Source: JAKZVK01 sp965248255
Lineage (GTDB): Bacteria > Acidobacteriota > Terriglobia > Bryobacterales > UBA6623
Direction of reading: 5' to 3'
Assembly: GCA_965248255.1 (NCBI GenBank)
Contig: CBDFIW010000003.1
Location: 1,612,001 to 1,676,000 of the forward strand
Length of the DNA stretch: 64,000 bases
A program made the translations under genes and the position numbers. Positions 35,633 through 44,798 of this stretch are shown here, one piece after another. Each line of letters begins with the position of its first letter. Within the stretch, counting starts at the first letter, position 1. The notes beneath the pieces were generated by a model. That model had not been told where the DNA came from and did no database searches. It worked only from the letters and a program-made list of their open reading frames with translations.

Positions 35633-36933
35633 GTTATGGCCTCCTGTACAACCCGGTACCGGATACCGAAGATTTTGAGCGCTTTGGCGTCGGCCGCGGG
35701 CAGGGTGCCCGCCAGCGCCAGGGTGTTGTCGGCGCGGCGCGCCAACGACAGTATGATCGCGCGACCGAATTCCGTCACCACTTGCAGCGGAATGACGGCG
35801 GCGGAATAGGTGAGCGGTATCCTGTAGAACTTATTCCCGGCCGCCGCCATGTAGAACGCGCCGTTGTGGACGGCGAGGGCTGCCGGAGTTACGGCGACGC
35901 TACTGCCCAGACCGAAGTTCACGACGCTTGATACCACCGCCGCGAGGCCGGTCGTGATGTCAAGGGTGTAGAGTTTGCCAGTATGACTCCCGACCATGTA
36001 GAGCGAACCGCCGCCGGAGGCGAGTCCCTGCGGGTCGTGATCGCTAACGCCGAAGTACGCGGCGCTCCCGATGCGCGTGGCGGTAGTAGACGTGGAGTTG
36101 GTGCCGATGCTGATGCTGTACAGTCCTATGTTCAAGTTGGATTGGTTCGCAACGGCATAGAGCGTGCCGCCGAGGGAGGCGAGACCTCGCAGGCTTATCC
36201 CGCTTGTACCACTGATGATGCCGTTGTTGGATCCGGCCGGCGTCGCGACGCCGGTTGTGGTATCGAGGGTGTAGAGCTTGGAAATGTAGTTACTTGCCGC
36301 AGAGATCCAGCCGAGATCGGCCGCCATGTAGAGTGTGCCGCCGTGCGAGGCGAGTCCGGCCGCGCGGTTCTCGCTCACTCCGAACTGCGACGCGCTGCCG
36401 ATCTGCGTGGCGATGCCCGTGGCGGGGTCCACGCTGTTGAGGGCGGAGCCGGAAACGCCGTAGAGCGTGCCATTGTGCGAGGCGAGTCCGGTTAGGCTAG
36501 TAGTCGCGCTGCCCATCTGGCGCGCGTACGTGGGGAATTCCACATCGCCCGCATGCGCCTGAAGCGACTCCAGCAGCGCCTTCGAGAGACGGAAGACGTT
36601 CAGCGGCCCGTAAATTGCCTGCGCCGAACCCACGGTACCGATGTCGATCAAGATCTCGACCTCGTCGTAGTCAACCCAGGTGCTGACGGCAATGTCCACC
36701 GTGGGAGCCGTGGCGGTGATGTCGATCTCACCGCTGAACAATTCGGTACGAACGTGGCTCGGAACGAAAGTCAATTCCGTCGTCGCTCCCGCGGTGTTCT
36801 GCGCCTTGACTTTCAGCTTGCCATCGGTTGTTTGCGAGACCGAGAACACGACCTCGCCGTCGAGATCGGCGGCGTCGGCGACGCGCTGGCCCGTGATCGT
36901 GCGTTTGAGCTTGTCGAGGATTGTTGTCGGCAT
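35629..36933 (-). CDS. Phage tail protein with beta-propeller-like repeats
   Basis: ATG 36933 is two bases past the upstream stop. The product has 434 residues. The N-terminal part (about 1-100) is helical then beta-rich (ELFSGEIDITATAPTVDIAV). Residues 120-380 hold four to five repeats of about 50 residues with GLASHxGTLYxV, then LYxLDxxTGxATxIGSA, as in NHL/PQQ-like propellers. The end (LALAGTLPAADAKALKIFGI) is the part duplicated downstream. Propellers at phage tails commonly bind host surface glycans. That is the inferred role. Confidence 0.6.
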   Translation of the reverse strand: MPTTILDKLKRTITGQRVADAADLDGEVVFSVSQTTDGKLKVKAQNTAGATTELTFVPSHVRTELFSGEIDITATAPTVDIAVSTWVDYDEVEILIDIGTVGSAQAIYGPLNVFRLSKALLESLQAHAGDVEFPTYARQMGSATTSLTGLASHNGTLYGVSGSALNSVDPATGIATQIGSASQFGVSENRAAGLASHGGTLYMAADLGWISAASNYISKLYTLDTTTGVATPAGSNNGIISGTSGISLRGLASLGGTLYAVANQSNLNIGLYSISIGTNSTSTTATRIGSAAYFGVSDHDPQGLASGGGSLYMVGSHTGKLYTLDITTGLAAVVSSVVNFGLGSSVAVTPAALAVHNGAFYMAAAGNKFYRIPLTYSAAVIPLQVVTEFGRAIILSLARRADNTLALAGTLPAADAKALKIFGIRYRVVQEAIT

Positions 36934-36935
36934 CT

Positions 36936-38480
36936 TTAGCCCACCGTGAGTGTTCCGCCCGAGATCACATCGCCTTGCAGGTCGTTCGAAACCCACAGAT
37001 CGTAGGAGTCGCCGTCGATCGTGACACCGCCCACGGCCCTGGCGAAAGCGCTGATGGAGTTGCCCAGCCCAAGCGAGATCAGAATCAAGGGCGGGAAAGC
37101 GGCCAGCTGCGCGATCACGATATAGCGATTGCCGCTCCACGGCGGCAGCGTGAGCAGCGTACTCTCACCCGGCGCGCTGGTTCCCCCCGTCACAATGGCA
37201 GCGCTGATGTTGTCCTTATCTGCTGTGACAGCGACGTAGCGGTAGCCGGCGGCGGAGATCACGATCACGAATGTCTGCTCGGCTGTCTCGCTGTCGGCGT
37301 CGGTGACAGTAAGGGTCACCGTCGACTCGCCCAGCGCGGTCGGCGTGCCCGAAACACGGCGCGTGGCGGCGTCAAAGACCAGCCCCGCGGGCAGCCCGGC
37401 CGCGGCGTAGGTGTAGGGCGCCACGCCGCCCGTCGCGGCGGGCAGCTCGAACGCGGCGATGGGGTCGTTGAGCGTGAACCCCCGGACGGCGATGGCGGGC
37501 AAGGCGAGCGAGGAGGCCTCTCGCACAATGATCGAGAAGCTGTGCTCGGAGCGTTGCCCAAGGCTGTCGGTGGCGCTGTACGCCACGGTGCCGAAGGAAA
37601 AGATGCCCGCCTCGGCCGGCGCGCCGAACACACTGCGGCTCGTCTGGTCGAACCCCAACCCGGCGGGCAGCCCGTTGACGGCGTAGGTGTAGGGCGCTGA
37701 TCCGCCGGTCGCGGCCGGCAGTTCGATGTCATAGCTGCGGCCTATAATCAGCGTCAGGTCGGCGGCGCTGGGAAGATTGAGCAGGACCGACACAATCAGA
37801 ATCTCGAATGTCTGCTCGGCTGTATCGCTGTTGGCGTCGGTGGCGGTGTACGTCACGGTCGAGGCGGCCAGCGCGGTGGGCGTGCCGGAGACCATGCGGG
37901 TCGCGGTGTTGAACGTCAGCCCCGCGGGCAGCCCGCTGACGGCGTAGGTGTAGGGCGCCGCGCCGCTCGTCGCGGCCGGCAACTCGAAGTCCGTGATGGC
38001 CTCGTCAGCCTCGAACGTCCGGTTATCGGCGGCCTTCACGAAGATCACCGTCGCCGCGATGCGCTTGGCGGAATTCAACAGGCGGAATTTCCCTCCGTCG
38101 TAGCTCGCCCAGACCGGCCAACCGGAAACGATCGACGCGGTCGTCAGGGGGGCGCCATTGACCTCGACCAGCGCCACGCCGCGCTTGCCGTCGATGCTCA
38201 TGGTTGCCGCGCCGGTGTTGCTTTTGCGGGCGAACCACAAGACTTGCTGGCCCGGCTGGTAATCCTCCGTCTGGTCGGAGTAATCCGTTTCGAGCACATA
38301 GTGGTTGGCGGCGGCCGACGGTTGCTCAACGCCGTGAATCGCCGTCCCGTTCGCAAGCTGCGAGCGCGTCGGCAGGGCGCCGAAGCCCTGCTCGATGCTG
38401 TGGAACTCCGCCCCTAGCTGCGCCGCCCGGGCACGCGCGAATTCGCGCGGCAGGTTCAGCGGCGTGTAATATTCGTTCAT
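36936..38480 (-). CDS. Phage tail-fibre-like protein with putative Ig (He_PIG-type) repeats
   Basis: ATG 38480 overlaps the upstream stop by four bases. The product has 514 residues. The first 165 residues form a virion attachment part (LNLPREFARARAAQLGAEFH). Three Ig-like repeats of about 90 residues follow, each with APYTYAVSGLPAGLxFNxAT-type and VTYTATDANSDTAEQTFEI-type strands. The last 80 residues form a different beta domain. Ig-like repeats on phage particles aid weak binding to surfaces. Repeats one and three are most alike, suggesting expansion by duplication. Confidence 0.7.
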   Translation of the reverse strand: MNEYYTPLNLPREFARARAAQLGAEFHSIEQGFGALPTRSQLANGTAIHGVEQPSAAANHYVLETDYSDQTEDYQPGQQVLWFARKSNTGAATMSIDGKRGVALVEVNGAPLTTASIVSGWPVWASYDGGKFRLLNSAKRIAATVIFVKAADNRTFEADEAITDFELPAATSGAAPYTYAVSGLPAGLTFNTATRMVSGTPTALAASTVTYTATDANSDTAEQTFEILIVSVLLNLPSAADLTLIIGRSYDIELPAATGGSAPYTYAVNGLPAGLGFDQTSRSVFGAPAEAGIFSFGTVAYSATDSLGQRSEHSFSIIVREASSLALPAIAVRGFTLNDPIAAFELPAATGGVAPYTYAAAGLPAGLVFDAATRRVSGTPTALGESTVTLTVTDADSETAEQTFVIVISAAGYRYVAVTADKDNISAAIVTGGTSAPGESTLLTLPPWSGNRYIVIAQLAAFPPLILISLGLGNSISAFARAVGGVTIDGDSYDLWVSNDLQGDVISGGTLTVG

Positions 38481-40093
38481 CGCGCCTGTTTCCTGTTGTC
38501 GTAGTAAACCGTCAGGCCCGTGAAGACATGAGGTGGCTGGTCGCTCTGCTCGCTGTAGAGCACCGGCGAGATGTTGCGCCCGCGTCCGGCGATCCGCGCG
38601 TGCGCGACCCTGGCCGGCGTTCCGTCCCAGTCGAAGTCGGACCATTCGTCCTCGTCCCAGCGGCTCGGGGGTCCGGAGATCGAGAAACTCTCGCCGGGGC
38701 GGTCGCCCTCCTGCATGTCGTCGTCAAAGTCGGCGGTCACGCGGAACGTCGAGCGGAATGTGGAATCGCATTCGAGTTGCAGCTTGCGGAACCGCTTGAT
38801 GATGTGGGGCGTGCGCAGGTCGTTGTAGGCCAGCCGCACGTAGGCCGGCACCGGGTAGCCGTCGAAGCTGGTCCCGCGGTCCATCTCGTAGACGTAGCCG
38901 CTGCCAGCCAAGGTGCAGAATATGCGCTCGCGCCCATCGGGATCCTCGACCGAGCAGATGTTGGTGACCACGCCGGCGCGTGTGCCGCCGCCGACTTGAA
39001 GGTCGTAGGCCGCGATCGTGAATTCCCGGCTCAGCCCGCCGCCGGAGCGTGGAATATGGGCCATGACCAGACATTCGCCGTCGTCGAAAAACAGGCGGTA
39101 CTGGCTTTTCGAACGGACCCTGGCCGCGGCGGACGGAAGGGCGCCGCCCTTGCGCTTGTAGTCGAGCCAGGGACGCACCCGCTCGGTGAGCGTGGCGATC
39201 GAGAAGTCGCCGTAGGCCTCGGTCGCCGCCAGCGACCGCAGGCCGCGATCGTCGAACGACAGCGGTTGATCCATCAGGACGGCGGTGTAGCGCATCGCGC
39301 CCGCCTCGCTGCTGATCGTCTCGACATGCCAGTCGGCGGCGCTGGTGCCGCGCAGCGCCAGCGTCTTGTTGCGTCCGAACAGGAACATCGTGTCGCGGTA
39401 GCCGGAGAGCATGCCGGTCAGCTCATCGCCGATCGCGAGTTCGGCCGCGCCGTCCAGCGCCTGAAAGTTGCGGGGCTCGCCCAAGGCCGAATGGATCACC
39501 GAGCCGTCCGCGTAGCCCAGAAACAGGTGATTCTGGTGCGCCGCGATGAGCACCGGGTAGACGCCGCTGACGCCGGTATGAATCTCCGAGTACGTCCTCC
39601 CGTCGAATTCGAACGCCGGACCGGCGCCGCTGACGCCGTACATGCGCTCCTGATGCGCCTGGCCGCGAAAGTTGTGGTTGACGAAGCGGAATCGTGCGTC
39701 CTCGGGGGCCGTCAGGTCCGCGCCGAGCCCTACGGCCCGCCAGCCGCCGGAGCCGGACGCATACATGCGCACCGCGCCGCGCTGGCCGCGCCGGAAGGCG
39801 TAGGTTCGGTTTTGGTAGCGCCACACGCCGAGGACTTCGCCTGTGCCCGGCACTTCCTGGATCCACCGCCTGCGGCTCTCCGAAGCCGCCGCCTGCTGCT
39901 CCTCGGCAATGGCGGCGACATCGGATGGCGAGCGCTGGCCGTCAAATCGTTCGTAGCCGTCGATCCGCCGGTAGCCCTCCCGCCGCGCCTCGTAGTTCAG
40001 GCAGCCGATCAGGCTTCCGGGGTTGCGCGAGCGGGCGATCGCGGGCGTGGTCAGGTCCAGCCCGCCGCCCAACCGCCAGGAGGACGTTCGCAT
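38477..40093 (-). CDS. Phage stabilisation/tail structural protein
   Basis: The product has 538 residues. It begins WRLGGGLDLTTPAIARSRNP GSLIGCLNYE and contains RRIDGYERFDG, a start pattern frequent in podovirus-type head-completion or tail-nozzle proteins. The body reads like a WD-type propeller (LFLGYADGSVIHSALGEPRN). The gene overlaps its neighbours by four bases at one end and abuts the adaptor gene at the other, as expected in a structural operon. The exact virion position is inferred. Confidence 0.6.
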   Translation of the reverse strand: MRTSSWRLGGGLDLTTPAIARSRNPGSLIGCLNYEARREGYRRIDGYERFDGQRSPSDVAAIAEEQQAAASESRRRWIQEVPGTGEVLGVWRYQNRTYAFRRGQRGAVRMYASGSGGWRAVGLGADLTAPEDARFRFVNHNFRGQAHQERMYGVSGAGPAFEFDGRTYSEIHTGVSGVYPVLIAAHQNHLFLGYADGSVIHSALGEPRNFQALDGAAELAIGDELTGMLSGYRDTMFLFGRNKTLALRGTSAADWHVETISSEAGAMRYTAVLMDQPLSFDDRGLRSLAATEAYGDFSIATLTERVRPWLDYKRKGGALPSAAARVRSKSQYRLFFDDGECLVMAHIPRSGGGLSREFTIAAYDLQVGGGTRAGVVTNICSVEDPDGRERIFCTLAGSGYVYEMDRGTSFDGYPVPAYVRLAYNDLRTPHIIKRFRKLQLECDSTFRSTFRVTADFDDDMQEGDRPGESFSISGPPSRWDEDEWSDFDWDGTPARVAHARIAGRGRNISPVLYSEQSDQPPHVFTGLTVYYDNRKQAR

Positions 40094-40791
40094 TACGCCA
40101 GCGCCTCCGCCACCGTGATCTTCGGAAGGAACAGCCTCTCCAAGCTGAGCAGCATCGGCAGATATTCCGTCGCGGCGAACTGGTACGACGCTGCGGCCTC
40201 GTCACTGCCGTGCAGCAACATCACCGCCCGCCACTTGATGATCGGGTGGTATTCCTCCGGCAGACCCCGTGGCTCGTCGTCCGCCTCCTCAAACACCTGC
40301 ACCGCGGACTGGCACTCGCCGCCGAAGTGGTAGGCGCCGCGCGGCGCCGGGTGGAGCACCAGGTCGAGGTTCGGAGCGATTGCAAACGCGTTGGGACGGC
40401 TCGGCGTGGGGACGCTCCGCTGGCGCATGCGGGCCTGCTCGTACCCGATATTCCGCAACCGGCCGCCGGCGCCGTCCGGGTCTTGGGTGATGTACCAGCC
40501 CGCGGTAATATTCGCCCAGGACCGGAACGAGGGGATCGCCGGCCCGCCGCTGGGAGTGAGCAGGTCCTTCCAGGAATAACGATCCCGTCCCGGTTCGGTG
40601 ACCGCCTCGAAGTATTGCCGCATCCAGCCCCAGTTGTCATGGAGACGCTGGATGTACACCCAGGCGTCGGCCACGAAGCGGACGGCGTTTCTCTCATAGC
40701 CCGAGGCCGGCGGAAAGTCGTCACCGCTGAGCTTGCCCTGATGCGTCTCGGCGAGCGCCAGGCTCTGTTCGCACAGCTCGAGGTAGGTCAC
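40093..40791 (-). CDS. Phage head-tail adaptor-like protein
   Basis: GTG 40791 lies just after the upstream stop. The product has 232 residues. TYLELCEQSLALAETHQGKL and RFVADAWVYIQRLHDNWGWM match the N-terminus of P22 gp4-like phage adaptor proteins, which connect the portal ring to the tail. The remainder is mixed helix and strand with a C-terminal acidic patch. Its place between capsid-side genes and the stabilisation gene agrees. A longer upstream frame would overlap the next gene and is not supported. Confidence 0.65.
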   Translation of the reverse strand: MTYLELCEQSLALAETHQGKLSGDDFPPASGYERNAVRFVADAWVYIQRLHDNWGWMRQYFEAVTEPGRDRYSWKDLLTPSGGPAIPSFRSWANITAGWYITQDPDGAGGRLRNIGYEQARMRQRSVPTPSRPNAFAIAPNLDLVLHPAPRGAYHFGGECQSAVQVFEEADDEPRGLPEEYHPIIKWRAVMLLHGSDEAAASYQFAATEYLPMLLSLERLFLPKITVAEALA

Positions 40792-40811
40792 AACCGTCCG
40801 ATCGCCGCCGG

Positions 40812-41432
40812 CTAGGCGGCCGCCCGCTCGCGAACGGCCCGTTGCGTCCGCGCCGCCGCCTGGGCCTCGGTCGGTCCGCTCGGCCCGATCACCTGGACAT
40901 CGGGGCCGACGCCGGGCGGGCCGTCCTTCACGTAACCGCAAAAGCCCGAGAAGGTCAGCGGATAACGCTCAACTTCCTTGACCTCGTGGTCGCGGTAGCT
41001 GCCAAGGGGGCCCTTGTGATCCAGCCGCTGTTCGCGGCGGATTTCCTTGCAGCTGCGGATATGGTGGTAGAAGCGCTCGCGGATGACGAGATCGACACCG
41101 CGCGGCAGGTGGGCGAAATCTTGGTTGATGGAAACGAAGATCGGAGTTTCGCGGTTCGAGCCGTCCGAAAGTTGGAACTTCACCCGCGCCCAGCGTTCGT
41201 TTTCGGGGTCAAACTCGTCCGTATCGGCCAGGTGTGGGGGGTGCGGCGCCAGTTGGGCAGGGGCCGCGCCCACGAAGATCCCAGCCCCGTAGCCCGCAAC
41301 GGTCAAAAGATCGATCACCTGGTCGCGCTTCATGCGGGGCTTGACTCCTTCCACCCCCGCGTCTGCGGAAAAATTAAGCAGTTCCTCGTTCGTGGCTTCC
41401 TTGAGATCGACGCGGCGTATCGTGGACTTCAT
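40812..41432 (-). CDS. Virion-operon protein of unknown function
   Basis: The product has 206 residues. The N-terminus is helical (ATNEELLNFSADAGVEGVKP), the middle beta-rich with FVSINQDFAHLPRGVDLVIR, a pattern seen in small phage structural proteins that carry 'VxINxxxxxIPRG'. The C-terminus is Ala-Arg rich. The start overlaps the stop of the upstream 75-residue gene. No clear family name. Confidence 0.55.
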   Translation of the reverse strand: MKSTIRRVDLKEATNEELLNFSADAGVEGVKPRMKRDQVIDLLTVAGYGAGIFVGAAPAQLAPHPPHLADTDEFDPENERWARVKFQLSDGSNRETPIFVSINQDFAHLPRGVDLVIRERFYHHIRSCKEIRREQRLDHKGPLGSYRDHEVKEVERYPLTFSGFCGYVKDGPPGVGPDVQVIGPSGPTEAQAAARTQRAVRERAAA

Positions 41433-41656
41433 GATTTTTTCCTCGGCTTCCTCCCGCTCTTCTTGGCGGGGGTGTTCTTCCTGGTTGGGGTGTTGTCCGG
41501 CTCGACGGCCTCGACCCGCAGGTTAAGGCCGTCGAAGTCCCGCAGGTCAAAGCCGTCCGGCAAATCGTGCTCGGAGCCGCTCGGGAAGCGGCCCGCGAGC
41601 GCCGGGTGCTCCATGTAGAAAAAATCCATCCTGGGGTGCGTGATGCGGACGTGCAT
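41429..41656 (-). CDS. Small phage protein with basic tail
   Basis: The product has 75 residues. It overlaps the next gene by four bases and starts one base after the upstream stop codon. A His-Met-aromatic N-terminal half is followed by a Lys-rich tail (TRKNTPAKKSGRKPRKKS) suggesting nucleic-acid contact or disorder. Position in the structural operon supports it as real. Confidence 0.5.
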   Translation of the reverse strand: MHVRITHPRMDFFYMEHPALAGRFPSGSEHDLPDGFDLRDFDGLNLRVEAVEPDNTPTRKNTPAKKSGRKPRKKS

Positions 41657-41657
41657 G

Positions 41658-42053
41658 TTAGGCCGCCTCGCTCACGCCGGCAACGGATTCGTCGTCGTCG
41701 GGCAGGTCCGCCAGGTCGATTACGCCCGCGCCGAACATGTTGCGCAAGGCGATGAAGACGAGCTTGGCGTCGTCCTCCTTGAAGAGGGTCGCGTTCTGCC
41801 CGAACTTGAAGCCCTTGTCCTCGATCGTGATCGCGGTTGCTTGCTCGGCGATCGCTGCGTTCGAGCCGAAGCTGAGCGCCTTGCCGGCGTCGGTCACGCC
41901 GTCGACCGCGATGGCGAGAATGCCCGCGGCCTTGTGGTTCATTACCATGACCACCGCCGGACGCCAGCCGAGCCGCACGCGGTAGTCCTTGGCGGCGGCG
42001 GTGGGCTGCTGCTCCACGCGGATGATCTTGACTTGCTCGTGAGCTATTCCCAT
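41658..42053 (-). CDS. Small virion structural protein
   Basis: The product has 131 residues and a compact alpha/beta chain (KDYRVRLGWRPAVVMVMNHK, then GLLAIAV-like strands, FGQNATLFKEDDAKLVFIAL). It lies next to the capsid remnant and may be a decoration protein. The start 42053 is only eleven bases after the capsid stop, with a weak purine-rich site. Confidence 0.5.
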   Translation of the reverse strand: MGIAHEQVKIIRVEQQPTAAAKDYRVRLGWRPAVVMVMNHKAAGILAIAVDGVTDAGKALSFGSNAAIAEQATAITIEDKGFKFGQNATLFKEDDAKLVFIALRNMFGAGVIDLADLPDDDESVAGVSEAA

Positions 42054-42063
42054 GTCTGCCTCC

Positions 42064-42321
42064 CTACTGTGCGCAAGCGACTTCGAGCCGCCGCATCCAG
42101 GCTTCGTTCAAGACCACGCAGGCGAACCACATTTTCCAGGCCACGCTGCCGCGCTGGCCGAGCGGATCGCCGCCGCGCGGACGGTCCGGGTTCAGCACCA
42201 TCGGCTTGACGGCGTTCTTGCCGCGCAGCACAATGCACCCGAACGCCTCCCGCCCCGGCGGGCGCTGCCATGGTCCCCAAGGCTCGCCGTACGAGACAGC
42301 CCCGACCCGTAATGGTACGAT
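42064..42321 (-). pseudogene. N4-gp56-family major capsid protein, C-terminal fragment
   Basis: The frame reads GKNAVKPMVLNPDRPRGGDP, then LGQRGSVAWKMWFACVVLNE AWMRRLEVA and stops. That is the conserved end of N4-gp56-type major capsid proteins. The upstream part is gone: at about 42300 the sequence changes to the control region of a plus-strand regulator gene. The virion cannot be made without the rest of the capsid, so the prophage is defective here. Confidence 0.7.
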
Positions 42322-42330
42322 GACATCATC

Positions 42331-42648
42331 ATGCCGCCACTGAAGCGACACGGCGGATCCATCGAAGCGCCCGGGCTCAACGAGCATCACGACGACCTGA
42401 ACCAGTGGACCGGCGACCCGTCGCCGGAGCAGATCAAGGCGGCTCGACAGGAGCTCGGCCTGAGCCAGACGAACTTCGGCGCGGCGCTGGGCCTGCGGGG
42501 GAAGCACCGCAAGAAGCAGGTCCACAACTGGGAGTACGGGCGGTCGCGGATGTCGGCGGCGTCGGCGATGATTCTGCGGGGCCGGCTGCGGTCGCATCGG
42601 CGGGTCGCGGCTGAGCGTGAACTGTACGGCTCGGCAGCGCCGGAGTAA
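42331..42648 (+). CDS. XRE-type helix-turn-helix protein
   Basis: The protein has 105 residues. The central helix-turn-helix is clear: SPEQIKAARQELGLSQTNFG and the recognition-helix region ending VHNWEYGRSRMSAASAMILR. It resembles small prophage or TA-type regulators. It is oriented against the virion operon and sits exactly at the break of the capsid gene, so it came with the replacing DNA. Confidence 0.7.
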   Translation: MPPLKRHGGSIEAPGLNEHHDDLNQWTGDPSPEQIKAARQELGLSQTNFGAALGLRGKHRKKQVHNWEYGRSRMSAASAMILRGRLRSHRRVAAERELYGSAAPE

Positions 42649-42925
42649 CTCGTCGTAGAACGGCCCATGGAAGCCCTCTGGGGCGCTCCCAGCGTTTTCC
42701 CACCCCCCCAACCACCACCTCGACCGGGTAAATCGCTCCTGGGCCGTCCTAGGGGCTGGAACCGGGCATTCTGGGCGCTTCCGAAGGGCCGCAAAAACAG
42801 GAACGGGGATCTCCGTTCCTCCCCCGCAAGGCTGAGGCTCAGCGGGTTAAAGGGAATGCAGCCAGCTCTTCTGGTGGCGGGATTGCTAACGCCGGATGAA
42901 GCGCCCTCGGGGCCGAAAAAGCGAT

Positions 42926-43012
42926 TGTGCCACCTAAGACATTGATTCTATTGCAGTTGAGTAGGGGTGGCACAGAGTTGTGCCACCTTTGTGCCACCTT
43001 TGTGCCACTTAA
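42926..43012. repeat. Left arm of an 85-base inverted repeat with GTGCCACCTTT iterations
   Basis: The arm contains GTGCCACC, GGTGGCACAGAG and three consecutive TTGTGCCAC units spaced 11 bases apart. The reverse complement of the right arm (44278-44362) matches it at roughly nine in ten positions. The rest of 42649-43217 is gene-free. It also holds a (TAC)n run near 43190-43206 and a degraded copy of the 'TTTCCCGGAAATA' motif near 43050. Confidence 0.75.
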
Positions 43013-43217
43013 GTTGTTGATTCTATTCTGCTTAGGTCTGGTGGCACACTTTTCCCGGGAAATACGCCCCTTACCGTATATTCATCAAGGGGTGTGTGTG
43101 GGTTTTTTTTGACGACCCCTACGAGTACTTGATGGGGTCGCACGTAAGGCGTGTATTTGACAATTTGCTGTGCCATCGCCCTTTGTTCCCCTACTACTAC
43201 TACTACTAAACTCTTTA

Positions 43218-44244
43218 ACTGGGGTATTTACTTGACTCAGGTGACCCCTACATCTTGTGGTCGACAGAAGCAGCATTTTCAGTGCCGCCGATGATGGACT
43301 TGTATGGCACGGGGTCGATGGCGACCGCCTGTTGCACAAGTCGATAGAAGAGCTTCCCTCGGCTGCGAGAGTTGCGTCGATTAAAGCGGAAGGTAAACTC
43401 GTCCAGGTAGTAGTCCAGATGCTCGGGGTTGACGGCCCCCTGATGCGTCCCCAGCAGCCAACGCTTCAAAAGCAACGCCACGCGGTGCACTCGGGGCAGC
43501 AGCTTCGAGGCCGACTCCGGCCCCTCATCGAGGAACGTTACTTCGTGCCGGTAGCCGCGCTTCTGTAGCGGCTCATAGCCCAGCCAGCCGTCGGTATGAA
43601 CCGTGCTGCCCCGTTCAATCGCTTCTTCGGCAAAGGGCATCAAGCTTTCTGCGCTCGCATCCCGGACTCTGCGCATCCGAAGCCGTCCCGTTCCCCTGCC
43701 GTCCTCCTGGGCGGCGATGGCAATCAACGATTTGGTATAGGTCTGGCGACCGCGCACGCCCTCTTCTGGGCTGCCCCAGTACGTCTCGTCCACCTCCACA
43801 CGGCCGCTGAGGCGGTCGCGACCGGGGCGCACCATGGCGCGGCGCAACTTGTGCAGCCAGCTCCAGGCCGTCTTGTAGCTGCCCAGCCCCAAGACCCGCT
43901 GCAGCCCCAGGGCACTCACTCCGTTTTTCTGACTGGTCACCCACCAGATGGCTCGCAACCACAGCCGCAGGGGCTGACGAGTGTCCTGGAACACCGTGCC
44001 AGCGGTGACCGAGGTCTGCCGACCGCAGCCCGAGCACTCCCACAGCCCTTGCCGGACCGGCCAAGCCGCGCCGTGTCCGCAGCGCGGACAGCGGAATCCT
44101 TCCGGCCAGCGCAGCTGGCAGATAATCCCGACAAGCCTCCTCCGTCGCAAAGCGGGCCTCGAACTCAGCCAAGTTCCGCGGATAGTCCTCCATCGCACCG
44201 CATACTACATCTTGGGGCTACCTGAGTCAAGTAAATACCCCATT
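43218..44244 (-). mobile_element. IS1595-family element, copy 1 (frameshifted)
   Basis: Ends read ACTGGGGTATTTACTTGA on the left and the complement of AATGGGGTATTTACTTGA on the right. An 8-base target duplication ACTCTTTA flanks it at 43210-43217 and 44245-44252. Length is 1027, two bases shorter than copy 2 at 48-49 kb. The short length comes from a two-base deletion in the transposase gene. The element sits between the two arms of the GTGCCACC inverted repeat. Confidence 0.9.
43248..44193 (-). pseudogene. IS1595-family transposase with two-base deletion
   Basis: The native start at 44193 (MEDYPRNLAEFEARFATEEA) runs into the wrong frame after CRDYL, where copy 2 has two more T bases (CTGTTCCAG against CTGCCAG here, near 44118-44122). 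The rest is intact: zinc-ribbon CPRCGHG and CSGCGRQT, then VEVDETYWGS, HTDGWLGYEP and DEFTFRFNRRNSRSRG of the DDE-type ISXO2 domain. A longer frame from an alternative ATG at 44198 bypasses the lesion with a foreign N-terminus. It is probably not functional. Confidence 0.85.
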
Positions 44245-44277
44245 ACTCTTTAAATATATATATAGGGGGAATCGCTG

Positions 44278-44362
44278 GGTGGCACAAAGGTGGCACAAAG
44301 GTGGCACAACTCTGTGCCACCCCTGACTCCGACTCAATAGAATCAACAACTTAGGTGGCACA
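44278..44362. repeat. Right arm of the 85-base inverted repeat
   Basis: It carries three GGTGGCACAAA units in tandem (11-base period), then AACTCTGTGCCACC and AATCAACAACTTAGGTGGCACA. It is the mirror of 42926-43012. The regular spacing is that of iterons or of a protein-binding array. No replication initiator gene was found in the window to match. Confidence 0.7.
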
Positions 44363-44414
44363 GTGTTTAGAATCAACAACTTACAGGTACACCGGCGCCG
44401 AGGGGTGACGAGTT

Positions 44415-44798
44415 AAAACGATGGCATGAGACCTACGTGTTGAGAAAGTGTGCCACCTTTGTGCCACTTAAGGTACTCATTCCAAAGCAGTTGGGAGGGA
44501 TCCGCGAATTTCCCGGAAATACCCATTTCAGAAAATTTCTGTGCTGCGTGGTCCTGTCGGGGGAGTTGAACCTTAAAAAAACGTCCGTGCCTGGAATTTT
44601 ACTGCCAAAACGATGGCATGAGACCTACGTGTTGAGAAAGTGTGCCACCTTTGTGCCACCTAACCAATTGAGCACATGTAGGTTATCCGATTCTGTCCAA
44701 TTTCCCGGAAATGCCCATTTCAGAAAATCGCTGTGTTCCCTGGCCGGATCCGCCTGAGCCTAAATTTTTGTACCGGTTGTGCCGGACCGGCAAAAAAA
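44415..44798. repeat. Two tandem units of about 192 bases with hairpins downstream
   Basis: The block ACGATGGCATGAGACCTACG and following bases recurs at 44415-44467 and 44607-44659, and TTTCCCGGAAAT-CCCATTTCAG recurs at 44509 and 44701. Both offsets are 192. The middle parts have diverged. Beyond 44760, a GTACCGGTTGTGCCGGACCG hairpin followed by an A-run occurs twice (near 44768 and 44847) with a third degenerate copy near 44950. No gene is supported between 44363 and 45013. Confidence 0.65.

Noticed and set aside
38204..40333. Plus-strand frame of 709 codons across the virion block
   Set aside because: Shadow of minus-strand structural genes; no start context or domain.
42970..43012. Short regular repeats (TTGTGCCAC) resembling a CRISPR array
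   Set aside because: The period is 11 bases with no spacers and no cas genes; it fits an iteron-like array.
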